NCBI GenBank assembly: GCA_900545325.1
Contig: UQZE01000049.1
Location: forward strand, 1-13,330
DNA: 13,330 nt
Reading direction: 5' to 3'
DNA from: an uncultured Eubacteriales bacterium
Lineage (GTDB): Bacteria > Bacillota > Clostridia > Christensenellales > Borkfalkiaceae
The notes beneath the pieces are model-generated. The model saw only the letters and a list, made by a program, of their open reading frames with translations. It searched no databases and was not told the DNA's origin. Position 1 is the stretch's first letter; each line of letters begins with the position of its first letter. Shown here one piece after another: positions 1 through 6,466 of the stretch. The translations under genes and the position numbers were made by a program.

Positions 1-894
1 CTCTTCCGATATTTGTTCGTTACGCCGCTCGTCGTGTATTCGGCCGTGTTCCTGTTCGCGCCGATGATCATGGCGTTCGTATACTCGCTGACCGACTGGA
101 ATATGCTGAGCGACGCCGCGTTCATCGGACTGAAAAACTATATCGAGCTTTTCGGAAACAGGTTGATTTATCCGTATTTCTGGAAATCGCTTTGGGTTAC
201 GGTAAAATACATTCTCTTCACCATACCCGCCAGTTTGTTCGGTACGCTCGTCGTCAGCGCGATGCTCAACTCGATTTCCCGCGGGGTCAAGTTTTTCAAA
301 ACGGCGTTCTACATACCGTCCGTTACGGCGGGCGTAGCAATCATGGCCATGTGGCGGTATATGCTCGATTCGAGATACGGCATGATCAATCAATTGCTCG
401 GCACGCACATAAATTTTCTGGGCGAAACGAGCACCGCGCTCCTGACGCTCGCCGTTATGAGCGTATGGGGCGGGCTTGGCTATAACGTGCTGATCATGCT
501 GTCCGCAATGAAGAACATCGACACAACTTATTACGAGGCCGCGGAAATAGACGGCGCGAACGCTTTTGAAAAATTCTGGCGAATCACTCTGCCGTCCGTC
601 ATGCCGACCACGTTTTTCCTGCTGGTAACGGGGTTGATCGGCTCTTTCCAGGCTTTCGATCAGATGAAAATACTGACGGGCGGAGGACCGCAGCACAGCA
701 CGTACACGTTCATGTATCAGATCTACGAACAGGCTTTCGGCAATTTGAGCAATATCGGCGTGGCGTGCGCGCTCTCGTATATTTTGTTCGGTTTTATCCT
801 GCTCATCACCCTGGTGCAGTTCAAGGTGATGCCGCAGCGCACGGACAAGGAAGAAAAGAAAAAGGGGGTGAGGCGCCGTGCTCGGAACGCTTAA
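1..894 (+). CDS. Sugar ABC transporter permease, MalF/CUT1-like (5' partial)
   Basis: Inner-membrane permease of a carbohydrate-uptake (CUT1-type) ABC transporter; it would pair with the next permease and an ATPase to import an oligosaccharide. The frame is open back to base 1 (L-F-R-Y-L-F-V-T-P), so the true start lies upstream; the TTG at 13 is not needed as a start. The first visible stretch is the usual N-terminal helix followed by the family-typical YSLTDWN. Several hydrophobic helices follow, then the cytoplasmic EAA loop that contacts the ATPase (YYEAAEIDGANAF, bases about 529-567), and a last helix ending in a basic tail. The stop is TAA at 892-894. The gene overlaps the following permease by 17 bases, so translation is probably coupled. 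MalF-type permeases are normally preceded by a solute-binding protein gene, which would lie outside the window. The family is certain from sequence; the substrate is inferred only from neighbouring glycosidases. Confidence 0.95.
   Translation, partial: LFRYLFVTPLVVYSAVFLFAPMIMAFVYSLTDWNMLSDAAFIGLKNYIELFGNRLIYPYFWKSLWVTVKYILFTIPASLFGTLVVSAMLNSISRGVKFFKTAFYIPSVTAGVAIMAMWRYMLDSRYGMINQLLGTHINFLGETSTALLTLAVMSVWGGLGYNVLIMLSAMKNIDTTYYEAAEIDGANAFEKFWRITLPSVMPTTFFLLVTGLIGSFQAFDQMKILTGGGPQHSTYTFMYQIYEQAFGNLSNIGVACALSYILFGFILLITLVQFKVMPQRTDKEEKKKGVRRRARNA
864..873 (+). promoter_or_regulatory. Ribosome binding site deciding a GTG start
   Basis: The purine-rich GGGGGTGAGG lies inside the end of the upstream permease gene and stops four bases before GTG at 878. 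The in-frame ATG at 899 has only a weak GGAA at 883-886 before it. This favours the GTG start and a 17-base gene overlap. Confidence 0.6.
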
Positions 895-1759
895 CGGCAT
901 GCGTGTGCGAAAAAGAGTGCCCGCGGCTAAGATCGTCGTCTACGTCCTTTTAAGTCTGGTCGCGGTAACGTTTATTTTTCCGTATCTGTGGCTGATCGCC
1001 TCTTCGTTCAAGGATACGTCGGCGATATTTTCTGAAAAGTTTTCGCTGATTCCGCGCGACGAAGCGGGCAACATCAAGTTCGTTTTGTCTAATTATTCGC
1101 AGGCGATACAGGAATTGAAACTCGGCCTGGTATTTAAAAACACGCTGATAGTCTGCGTCGTGAACACCTTTGTCAACCTGTTTCTGAATTCGCTCGCGGC
1201 GTACGCGTTTGCGCGGCTGGAATTTCCCGGACGGGATAAGATATTCGGCGTTTTGCTCGTTACAATGATGGTCCCGGGAACGGTGCTTACCATTCCGAAT
1301 TTCATCATCGTGAACGCGCTCAATATTTACGATACGCTGTTTGCGCTCATTCTTCCGTTTACGATGTCGGTATACAACGTGTTTCTGCTGCGGCAGCAGT
1401 ATTATGCGCTCAGTTCCGACATCGAGGGCGCGGCCATGATTGACGGCGCTTCGACGTTCAGAATCTACGCGCAGATCTCCCTGCCGATGGTCAGCCCGAT
1501 GCTGGTAGTGCTCGGCATCACCACTTTTATGTGGAACTATAACAACTACATGTGGCCGCTCATCGCCACCCGCAGTGAAGAAAACTTCACGCTGGCCATT
1601 TCGCTCGGCGAGCTGGTGGCTACGGGGCAGAGCGACGTCCGCAAATATCCCGCAATGCTGGCGGGCGCGGTCATCGTGTCGGCGCCGCTCATCATCATCT
1701 TTTTCGTATTGCAGAAATACATCCTCGCCGGGATAATGGTCGGCGGGGTAAAAGAATAA
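878..1759 (+). CDS. Sugar ABC transporter permease, MalG/CUT1-like
   Basis: Second permease of the CUT1-type sugar importer, partner of the overlapping upstream permease. The protein is 293 residues, a little longer than the usual 270-280 of MalG-like proteins. It shows a basic N-terminus, a first helix (about residues 18-41) followed by the family-typical PYLWLIASSFK, a periplasm-facing loop, and further helices. The EAA loop for ATPase contact is at residues 182-203 (IEGAAMIDGASTFRIY, then SLP). The C-terminus ends YILAGIMVGGVKE, a very common ending for MalG permeases (QKYILAGIMVGGVK type). GTG at 878 is chosen because of the adjacent ribosome site; ATG at 899 would remove seven residues without affecting the domain. 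Ten bases separate its stop from the next gene. No ATPase gene is in the window; CUT1 systems often use a shared MsmK-type ATPase encoded elsewhere (family knowledge). Confidence 0.95.
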   Translation: MLGTLNGMRVRKRVPAAKIVVYVLLSLVAVTFIFPYLWLIASSFKDTSAIFSEKFSLIPRDEAGNIKFVLSNYSQAIQELKLGLVFKNTLIVCVVNTFVNLFLNSLAAYAFARLEFPGRDKIFGVLLVTMMVPGTVLTIPNFIIVNALNIYDTLFALILPFTMSVYNVFLLRQQYYALSSDIEGAAMIDGASTFRIYAQISLPMVSPMLVVLGITTFMWNYNNYMWPLIATRSEENFTLAISLGELVATGQSDVRKYPAMLAGAVIVSAPLIIIFFVLQKYILAGIMVGGVKE

Positions 1760-1769
1760 AGGAGGAAAT

Positions 1770-3257
1770 ATGAAAGGCAAATTTATTGCAAGGACCTTAT
1801 GTTTCGTGCTGGCGCTCGGCATATGTTTCGGCGCCGCCGCGTGTGACAAAACGCCGTCGCCGAGTTATGCCCAGCTTTATGAAACCACAGGTACGAAATC
1901 CAAACTTCTCGCAAGGCAGTCCGACCTCAAATTCGAAGACTACGATTCTTCGTCCTTGAACGTATCGGTAACGGTGGACGCTTCGGATAAGCGGCAGGCC
2001 TATCGGGGCGACGGCGCTACGATGACGCATTCCAGCGCTTATCTGCTCATGCAGGCGGACGAGGCGACGAGAACGGAAATCCTCAACGATTTCTTCTCGA
2101 AGGACGGCGCATATTTTACGAATATCCGCGTGCCGATCGGCTCCAACGACTATATCGCCGAAGATGAATTTTTCACCTGCGACGATATGCCCAAAGGCGA
2201 AACCGACACCGAACTGGAACATTTCACGCTGGAACACGACGCGGATATCCTCGCCGTGCTGAAAGAAGTGGTCAAGATCAATCCCGATATCGACATAATC
2301 GCGGTGCCGTGGTCTGCGCCCGCCTGGATGAAGAGCACGGAAAACCTGCGCGGCGGATCTCTCAAAGACGAATATATCGACGTATATGCGGAATATCTCG
2401 TCCGTTTCGTGCAGGAATACGCAAAGGAGGGCGTCGACGTTACTTATATTTCCCCGATCAACGAACCGAGGGTTACTTTCCTCGCCTATCCTTATATGAG
2501 AATGGAATCGGATCAGATGCCGAAGGTAGTCGCCGCTTTGGGTAAACAGCTCGACGCCGCGGGACTCGGCGACGTGAAGATCATGGCTTACGAACACAAT
2601 TACAATTCCGAATCGGACGTTACCGCACAGCAATATGTGGAAGCGCTGATGGCGGGCGAATCGAAAAATTATGTGGACGCGATCTCCTTCCATACCTATG
2701 CGGGCGAGTTCGACGTAACCTTGCAGTACGCTTTCGAGTATCTCGATTCCATCGGTTTCGAAGGCGAAATATATCTGACGGAAACGACGGAATACGACGG
2801 CAGCATCGACTTTGCGAGCAATCTCAGTTACGCGCTTAAAAACGTCGTGCTTACGCCTACGGCGTACGGCAGCTCCATGAGCCTGTATTGGAACTATGTT
2901 CTCGGTTCGGACGGCACTCCCGTGAAGGGCAATTCTTCCGTATGTTTCGGCGTAATGAATCTCGATTACGGCGAATCGGCAGGCTGGGTGTATTCCAAAA
3001 ACGCCGCTTATTACGCAATGGCACACCTTTCGAAATTCGCCTGCCCGATCGACGGCGAAGCGCCCGTCGTGATCGGCGCGGAAAGTTCAAACTCTTCCAA
3101 AATAATCTCCACGGCCTTTGAGCGCGCCGACGGCAAGCTCGTGGTGGTCGTGCATAATACCAACGACGCCACCTACGAAGACGTGGATATCGTCGTAGGC
3201 AAAAAGAGCGTTACTTACAGAATTTTGCCGCAAAGCGTGATAACGCTTGTGATATAA
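1770..3257 (+). CDS. GH30-family glycosidase, lipoprotein (surface-tethered)
   Basis: A retaining beta-glycosidase of glycoside hydrolase family 30 (glucosylceramidase, endo-beta-1,6-glucanase, and xylanase/xylosidase family) predicted to act outside the cell. Residues 1-24 form a lipoprotein signal peptide with lipobox GAAAC, giving Cys25 as the lipidated residue. The TIM-barrel landmarks are GDGATMTHSSAYLL (80-93), WSAPAWMKS (181-189), ISPINEP with Glu232 as expected acid/base, SFHTYAG, and IYLTETTEY with Glu338 as expected nucleophile. Residues from about 425 to 495 form the beta-sandwich that normally accompanies the barrel and end in LPQSVITLVI. Both catalytic glutamates are present, so it should be active. 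The start follows GGAGG at 1761-1765. It is clearly a paralogue of the later GH30 gene but divergent: it has GDGA rather than GFGG and lacks the WNLALD motif. Subfamily and substrate cannot be settled by eye; beta-1,6-glucan or a beta-glucoside are candidates. Confidence 0.88.
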   Translation: MKGKFIARTLCFVLALGICFGAAACDKTPSPSYAQLYETTGTKSKLLARQSDLKFEDYDSSSLNVSVTVDASDKRQAYRGDGATMTHSSAYLLMQADEATRTEILNDFFSKDGAYFTNIRVPIGSNDYIAEDEFFTCDDMPKGETDTELEHFTLEHDADILAVLKEVVKINPDIDIIAVPWSAPAWMKSTENLRGGSLKDEYIDVYAEYLVRFVQEYAKEGVDVTYISPINEPRVTFLAYPYMRMESDQMPKVVAALGKQLDAAGLGDVKIMAYEHNYNSESDVTAQQYVEALMAGESKNYVDAISFHTYAGEFDVTLQYAFEYLDSIGFEGEIYLTETTEYDGSIDFASNLSYALKNVVLTPTAYGSSMSLYWNYVLGSDGTPVKGNSSVCFGVMNLDYGESAGWVYSKNAAYYAMAHLSKFACPIDGEAPVVIGAESSNSSKIISTAFERADGKLVVVVHNTNDATYEDVDIVVGKKSVTYRILPQSVITLVI

Positions 3258-3268
3258 GGAGGGTAAAC

Positions 3269-5071
3269 ATGAGAAAAAAATTATTGGCAATTCTGGCTGT
3301 GCTGTCCGTCGTGTCGCTTGTATTTGCGTTTGCGGCATGCGACAAAGAGGGGGAAAACGAAGAATACGAACCGTTTGTTACTTACAATTTCGAGCATATA
3401 GACATTTTGCAGACGGGGTCCGATTCCTACGATTTCACCGTGAAGTCCGACGCAGGCGAAACGGCCGAATTCTACGTAACGATCAGCGACAAGTTCAACA
3501 AAGACAAGGCGTATAAAGCGGAAAGCACTTATGCGGACGGCAAGCATACGTTCAACCTCACTTTCGACAAGGAAAGCATCCTTACGCCCGATACGAGCGA
3601 ATTTTTCCTCTGGGCGATCGACGGCGAAAAGCAGGGACAGATATCTCTGATGCTCCCCGCGTGGTCGCCGAAACTGACGCTCAAAGAGGATACCGACGCG
3701 CTCATCGAATTTAATTTCGACGGGGAAACCTCATGGAGTTCTTTCTGCGATCCGCAGGGGATCAACATCTATTCGAGCGAAAACGTGGTTTTCGACGATA
3801 AGGCGACGCCCGTGGCAGAGGGGCTGCAGATCACGCTCACTTCCTATACCGACCGCAACTATACGCTGAAAAAGCCCTTTTATTTCATGGTGCTCGATGC
3901 GAAAAACGGCGTAGTGCGCATCGTTTCCAACGCCTTTGCCGATACTTCGGCTACGCTGGAAAGCGCGACCGCCACCATGGTGCTGGAAAACGAAAAACCC
4001 GTTCTGAAAGTATCCGGCAGATCGGCTCTTCCCGCCGAACTCGGTTACGATTTCAGGCTGATGATCCGCGAATCCGGCGGCGAGGTATTCTATGAGGACA
4101 ATCAGGGTTCGGGACAGCAGCTCGAATATTCGTTCGATCTTACGCAGCTAACCGCCGAGGGCGTTTGGTACGACGTTCTCATCGAAGTCGTACAGACGGG
4201 CGTTGCGTACGATCTGAGCTTTTCCATGGCGGAAGACGTTTCGGTGGTATATGAGAAAACGGACGCTACTTACAGCTTCAAAGACTATGAAGGCATGCTG
4301 AAAGTAACGTTCATGGTGAACCGCCTGGATATTCTCGGCGCGAATTTCGAAATGCGCGACGAAAAGCCCGTGATGGTGGTTAAGGCGAAAGTTTACGGCG
4401 AAATTCCCGACGCCGTTCAGCTGCAGGTCAGATATTTTAACGGACTTCTCAAACATAAAGTGGAAAATACGGGTACGGAAACCGACATGGAATTCGTTTA
4501 CGATCTCACAAAGATGTCGAGAGAGGGCGACTGGCACGATATAGTGCTGGTAGTAACCGAGGGCGAAAAAACGGTAGATTACAACCTCAACAAGGCGCAC
4601 GCCAACATGGATCAGACGATTACCTATGAAGATAGAAAATATTCTTTCAAGGAATATGAGGGCGACTTAAAGGTAACTTTTGAAAAGACGACGGTCGAGA
4701 TTCAGAGCGCGGTACTTGAAATGCGAGACGATAAACCGGTAATGGTCGTCAAGGCTAAGGCGGAATCGGCCGTAACGAACGTGAAACTCGAAATCCGTTA
4801 TTCGGTGGAGGGCTCTTCAAGCAAAAAGAAACTGACCGTGGAAAATTCGGGCACGGATACCGAACTGGAATTCGTATTCGATCTCACGCAGGTGAAAGTG
4901 GCGAAAGAGGGCGATTGGAGCGATATTATCGTAAGAGTGGGCTCGGTGGATAAAAACGTTAAAGAAGAACATGTGGCGGATATGTCCAAAACCCTCACGT
5001 ACGACGGTATAATTTATTCTTTCCAACAGTGGGACGGAGATCTCAAGATAATGTGGCAGACTGCGAAATGA
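3269..5071 (+). CDS. Lipoprotein with three tandem 123-residue repeats, unknown function
   Basis: I do not recognise this 600-residue protein as a named family. Residues 1-23 are a lipoprotein signal peptide with lipobox AFAAC (Cys24 lipidated), so it should be anchored outside the membrane. Residues 35-225 look like two beta-rich, FN3/Ig-like stretches. Residues 229-600 are three tandem repeats with an almost exact 123-residue period. Each carries a KPV strand (NEKPVLKV, RDEKPVMVV, RDDKPVMVV), an EF/EY-DLT segment followed by EG(D/V)W, and a closing YSF--(Y/W)(D/E)G-LK motif. All of it reads as beta-sandwich, with no catalytic motif visible. The start follows AAGGAGGG at 3256-3263, 11 bases after the upstream GH30. 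Lying between two GH30 genes in a transport operon, it may bind or present the glycan, but that is inference. It is not an ordinary ABC solute-binding protein: the two-lobed fold pattern is not apparent. Confidence 0.85.
   Translation: MRKKLLAILAVLSVVSLVFAFAACDKEGENEEYEPFVTYNFEHIDILQTGSDSYDFTVKSDAGETAEFYVTISDKFNKDKAYKAESTYADGKHTFNLTFDKESILTPDTSEFFLWAIDGEKQGQISLMLPAWSPKLTLKEDTDALIEFNFDGETSWSSFCDPQGINIYSSENVVFDDKATPVAEGLQITLTSYTDRNYTLKKPFYFMVLDAKNGVVRIVSNAFADTSATLESATATMVLENEKPVLKVSGRSALPAELGYDFRLMIRESGGEVFYEDNQGSGQQLEYSFDLTQLTAEGVWYDVLIEVVQTGVAYDLSFSMAEDVSVVYEKTDATYSFKDYEGMLKVTFMVNRLDILGANFEMRDEKPVMVVKAKVYGEIPDAVQLQVRYFNGLLKHKVENTGTETDMEFVYDLTKMSREGDWHDIVLVVTEGEKTVDYNLNKAHANMDQTITYEDRKYSFKEYEGDLKVTFEKTTVEIQSAVLEMRDDKPVMVVKAKAESAVTNVKLEIRYSVEGSSSKKKLTVENSGTDTELEFVFDLTQVKVAKEGDWSDIIVRVGSVDKNVKEEHVADMSKTLTYDGIIYSFQQWDGDLKIMWQTAK
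3953..5068 (+). repeat. Three tandem protein repeats of about 123 residues
   Basis: The units run roughly 3953-4321, 4322-4690 and 4691-5068. The proline of the conserved EKPV/DKPV motif falls at residues 244, 367 and 490, exactly 123 residues apart. The second and third units are most alike (EMRDEKPVMVVKAK and EMRDDKPVMVVKAK) and the first has diverged. The pattern indicates internal duplication within the lipoprotein gene. Confidence 0.85.
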
Positions 5072-5095
5072 GAAGGTTTTCGCAGGCCGATCGGC
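5061..5095 (+). promoter_or_regulatory. Intercistronic hairpin plus adjoining palindrome
   Basis: CTGCGAAA (5061-5068) pairs perfectly with TTTCGCAG (5078-5085) around a nine-base loop that contains the lipoprotein stop codon TGA (5069-5071). A ten-base perfect palindrome, GCCGATCGGC, follows at 5086-5095 and abuts the AAAGGAGA ribosome site (5096-5103) of the next gene. No T-run follows, so it is not an intrinsic terminator. It could act as an mRNA processing or stability element separating the lipoprotein from the GH30 message. Confidence 0.5.
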
Positions 5096-5108
5096 AAAGG
5101 AGACTGAA

Positions 5109-6446
5109 ATGATAGAGCTTTACAGAACTGTCGAGGCAAAAAAACAGTATATCAGGCGTATGCCCGATCTGGAATTCAGCGACGCGGCGGCAAAAAACGT
5201 GCCGCTCGTCGCGGTGAATTCCGCAAAGACGTATCAGACGCATATGGGCTTCGGCGGCGCGTTCACGGAATCCGCCGCCTATGTCCTCGCGCAGGCAGGC
5301 GATAAAATACGCGACGAGGTGTGCCGCGCTTATTTCTCGAAAGATGGGCTGCGGTACAATCTCGGGCGCGTGTCCGTCCATTCCAACGATTTTTCATTGG
5401 AGAACTATACTTATATCCGCGATCATGACGATTCGCTTTCCAGCTACGACGTTTCCCGCGAAGAAAAGTGGGTGTTTCCGCTTATCGAAAGGGCCCGCGG
5501 CATGGCGGAACGCGAGCTTGCGTTTATGGTCGCTTCCTGGAGCGCGCCGTACTGGATGAAGACAAACGGCGATATGAATTACGGCGGCAGACTGAAAAAG
5601 GAATACCGCGACATCTGGGCGGAATACTGCTGTAAATTCGTTTGCGAGCTGAAAAAACGCGGACTTAACGTAAAAATGATGTCCGTACAGAACGAACCGG
5701 AGGCGGTGCAGACTTGGGAATCGTGCCTCGTAAGTGCGGAAGAAGAGGCGGAATATGTGAAATACCACTTATATCCCGCTTTGAAGAAATACGGGCTCGA
5801 CACCGAAATTTACATATGGGACCATAACCGCGACAGAGTGGCCCGCCGGGCGGCGGTTACGCTCGCGGACAAAGAAGTGCGGGATATCGTCAAGGGCGTG
5901 GCGTATCACTGGTATGTGAGCGAGGAAAGCAAAAACCTTTCCGCGGTGCACGAAATGTTTCCCGAAAAACATCTGCTCATGACGGAATGCTGCGTGGAAC
6001 TCACGGCGGAAGGCGAGAGCAGTTCCGCTTACGTGCAACACGCCGAACGCTACGGCCGCAATATCATCAACGATTTCAACAATTTTTCGGAAGGGTGGCT
6101 CGATTGGAACCTGGCGCTTGACATGAAGGGCGGGCCTAATCACGTAGCAAACTATTGCGAAGCGCCCGTCATGGTAGATACGGAAAAAAAGACGTACACG
6201 GTCAATCCGTCTTTCTATTATATCGGGCATTTTTCCAGGTTTATCGAACCTGGCGCCAAGAGGCTGAAATGCGTAAACGACGTAAACAGCGGGCTTTATT
6301 CGCTCGCATACAAAAACCCCGACGGCAGGATCGTCGTGGTGATACAGAACGAGGGATGGGTAACTGAAACGACGGTCTGTGTGGACGGCAAATACGTCAA
6401 CGTGAATCTGCCGGGACATTCCATTGTTACGCTTATTATAAAATAA
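5109..6446 (+). CDS. GH30-family glycosidase, no signal peptide (probably cytoplasmic)
   Basis: Retaining beta-glycosidase of family GH30, 445 residues, resembling the glucosylceramidase/beta-1,6-glucanase branch. It starts MIELYRTVEA without a signal peptide or lipobox, so it is expected to act in the cytoplasm on imported oligosaccharide. Landmarks are GFGGAFTESAAYVL (47-60), ASWSAPYWMKTNGDMNYGG (142-160), SVQNEP with Glu196 as acid/base, IWDHN, VAYHWY, LMTECC with Glu293 as nucleophile, then WLDWNLALD with GGPNHVANYCEAPV, and PSFYYIGHFSRFIEPGAKR, all typical of the family. The C-terminal sandwich ends in LPGHSIVTLIIK, echoing the lipoprotein GH30. The ribosome site is AAAGGAGA at 5096-5103. 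It lies 37 bases after the repeat lipoprotein, the longest gap in the operon, and that gap contains a hairpin. Exact substrate and subfamily are not determined. Confidence 0.92.
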   Translation: MIELYRTVEAKKQYIRRMPDLEFSDAAAKNVPLVAVNSAKTYQTHMGFGGAFTESAAYVLAQAGDKIRDEVCRAYFSKDGLRYNLGRVSVHSNDFSLENYTYIRDHDDSLSSYDVSREEKWVFPLIERARGMAERELAFMVASWSAPYWMKTNGDMNYGGRLKKEYRDIWAEYCCKFVCELKKRGLNVKMMSVQNEPEAVQTWESCLVSAEEEAEYVKYHLYPALKKYGLDTEIYIWDHNRDRVARRAAVTLADKEVRDIVKGVAYHWYVSEESKNLSAVHEMFPEKHLLMTECCVELTAEGESSSAYVQHAERYGRNIINDFNNFSEGWLDWNLALDMKGGPNHVANYCEAPVMVDTEKKTYTVNPSFYYIGHFSRFIEPGAKRLKCVNDVNSGLYSLAYKNPDGRIVVVIQNEGWVTETTVCVDGKYVNVNLPGHSIVTLIIK

Positions 6447-6456
6447 TGAACTGTTT

Positions 6457-6461
6457 GGAGG
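6457..6461 (+). promoter_or_regulatory. Ribosome binding site deciding the ATG at 6467
   Basis: GGAGG sits five bases before ATG at 6467. The alternative ATG at 6446 overlaps the upstream stop (TAATG) and has no ribosome site; it would also put seven non-signal-like residues in front of a normal signal peptide. The 6467 start is therefore preferred. Confidence 0.8.
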
Positions 6462-6466
6462 TAAAA

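Noticed and set aside
1..10. First ten bases CTCTTCCGAT match the end of common sequencing adapters
   Set aside because: The match breaks at base 11 and the translated residues fit a MalF N-terminus naturally, so chance is more likely. If this is a contig end it is still worth a glance.
950..1849. Long minus-strand open frame of 299 codons opposite the second permease
   Set aside because: It mirrors a certain permease gene, is rich in His, Arg and Asp with no domain pattern, and has no ribosome site. It is a by-product of the codon use of the real gene.
1797..3026. Long minus-strand open frame of 409 codons opposite the lipoprotein GH30
   Set aside because: It overlaps a gene with clear GH30 motifs, and its composition is an antisense artefact (rich in Arg, His, Val and Ile, no motif).
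6446..6466. Upstream ATG overlapping the GH30 stop as the start of the 973-residue protein
   Set aside because: No ribosome site precedes it, while GGAGG is correctly placed for ATG 6467, which gives a normal signal peptide.
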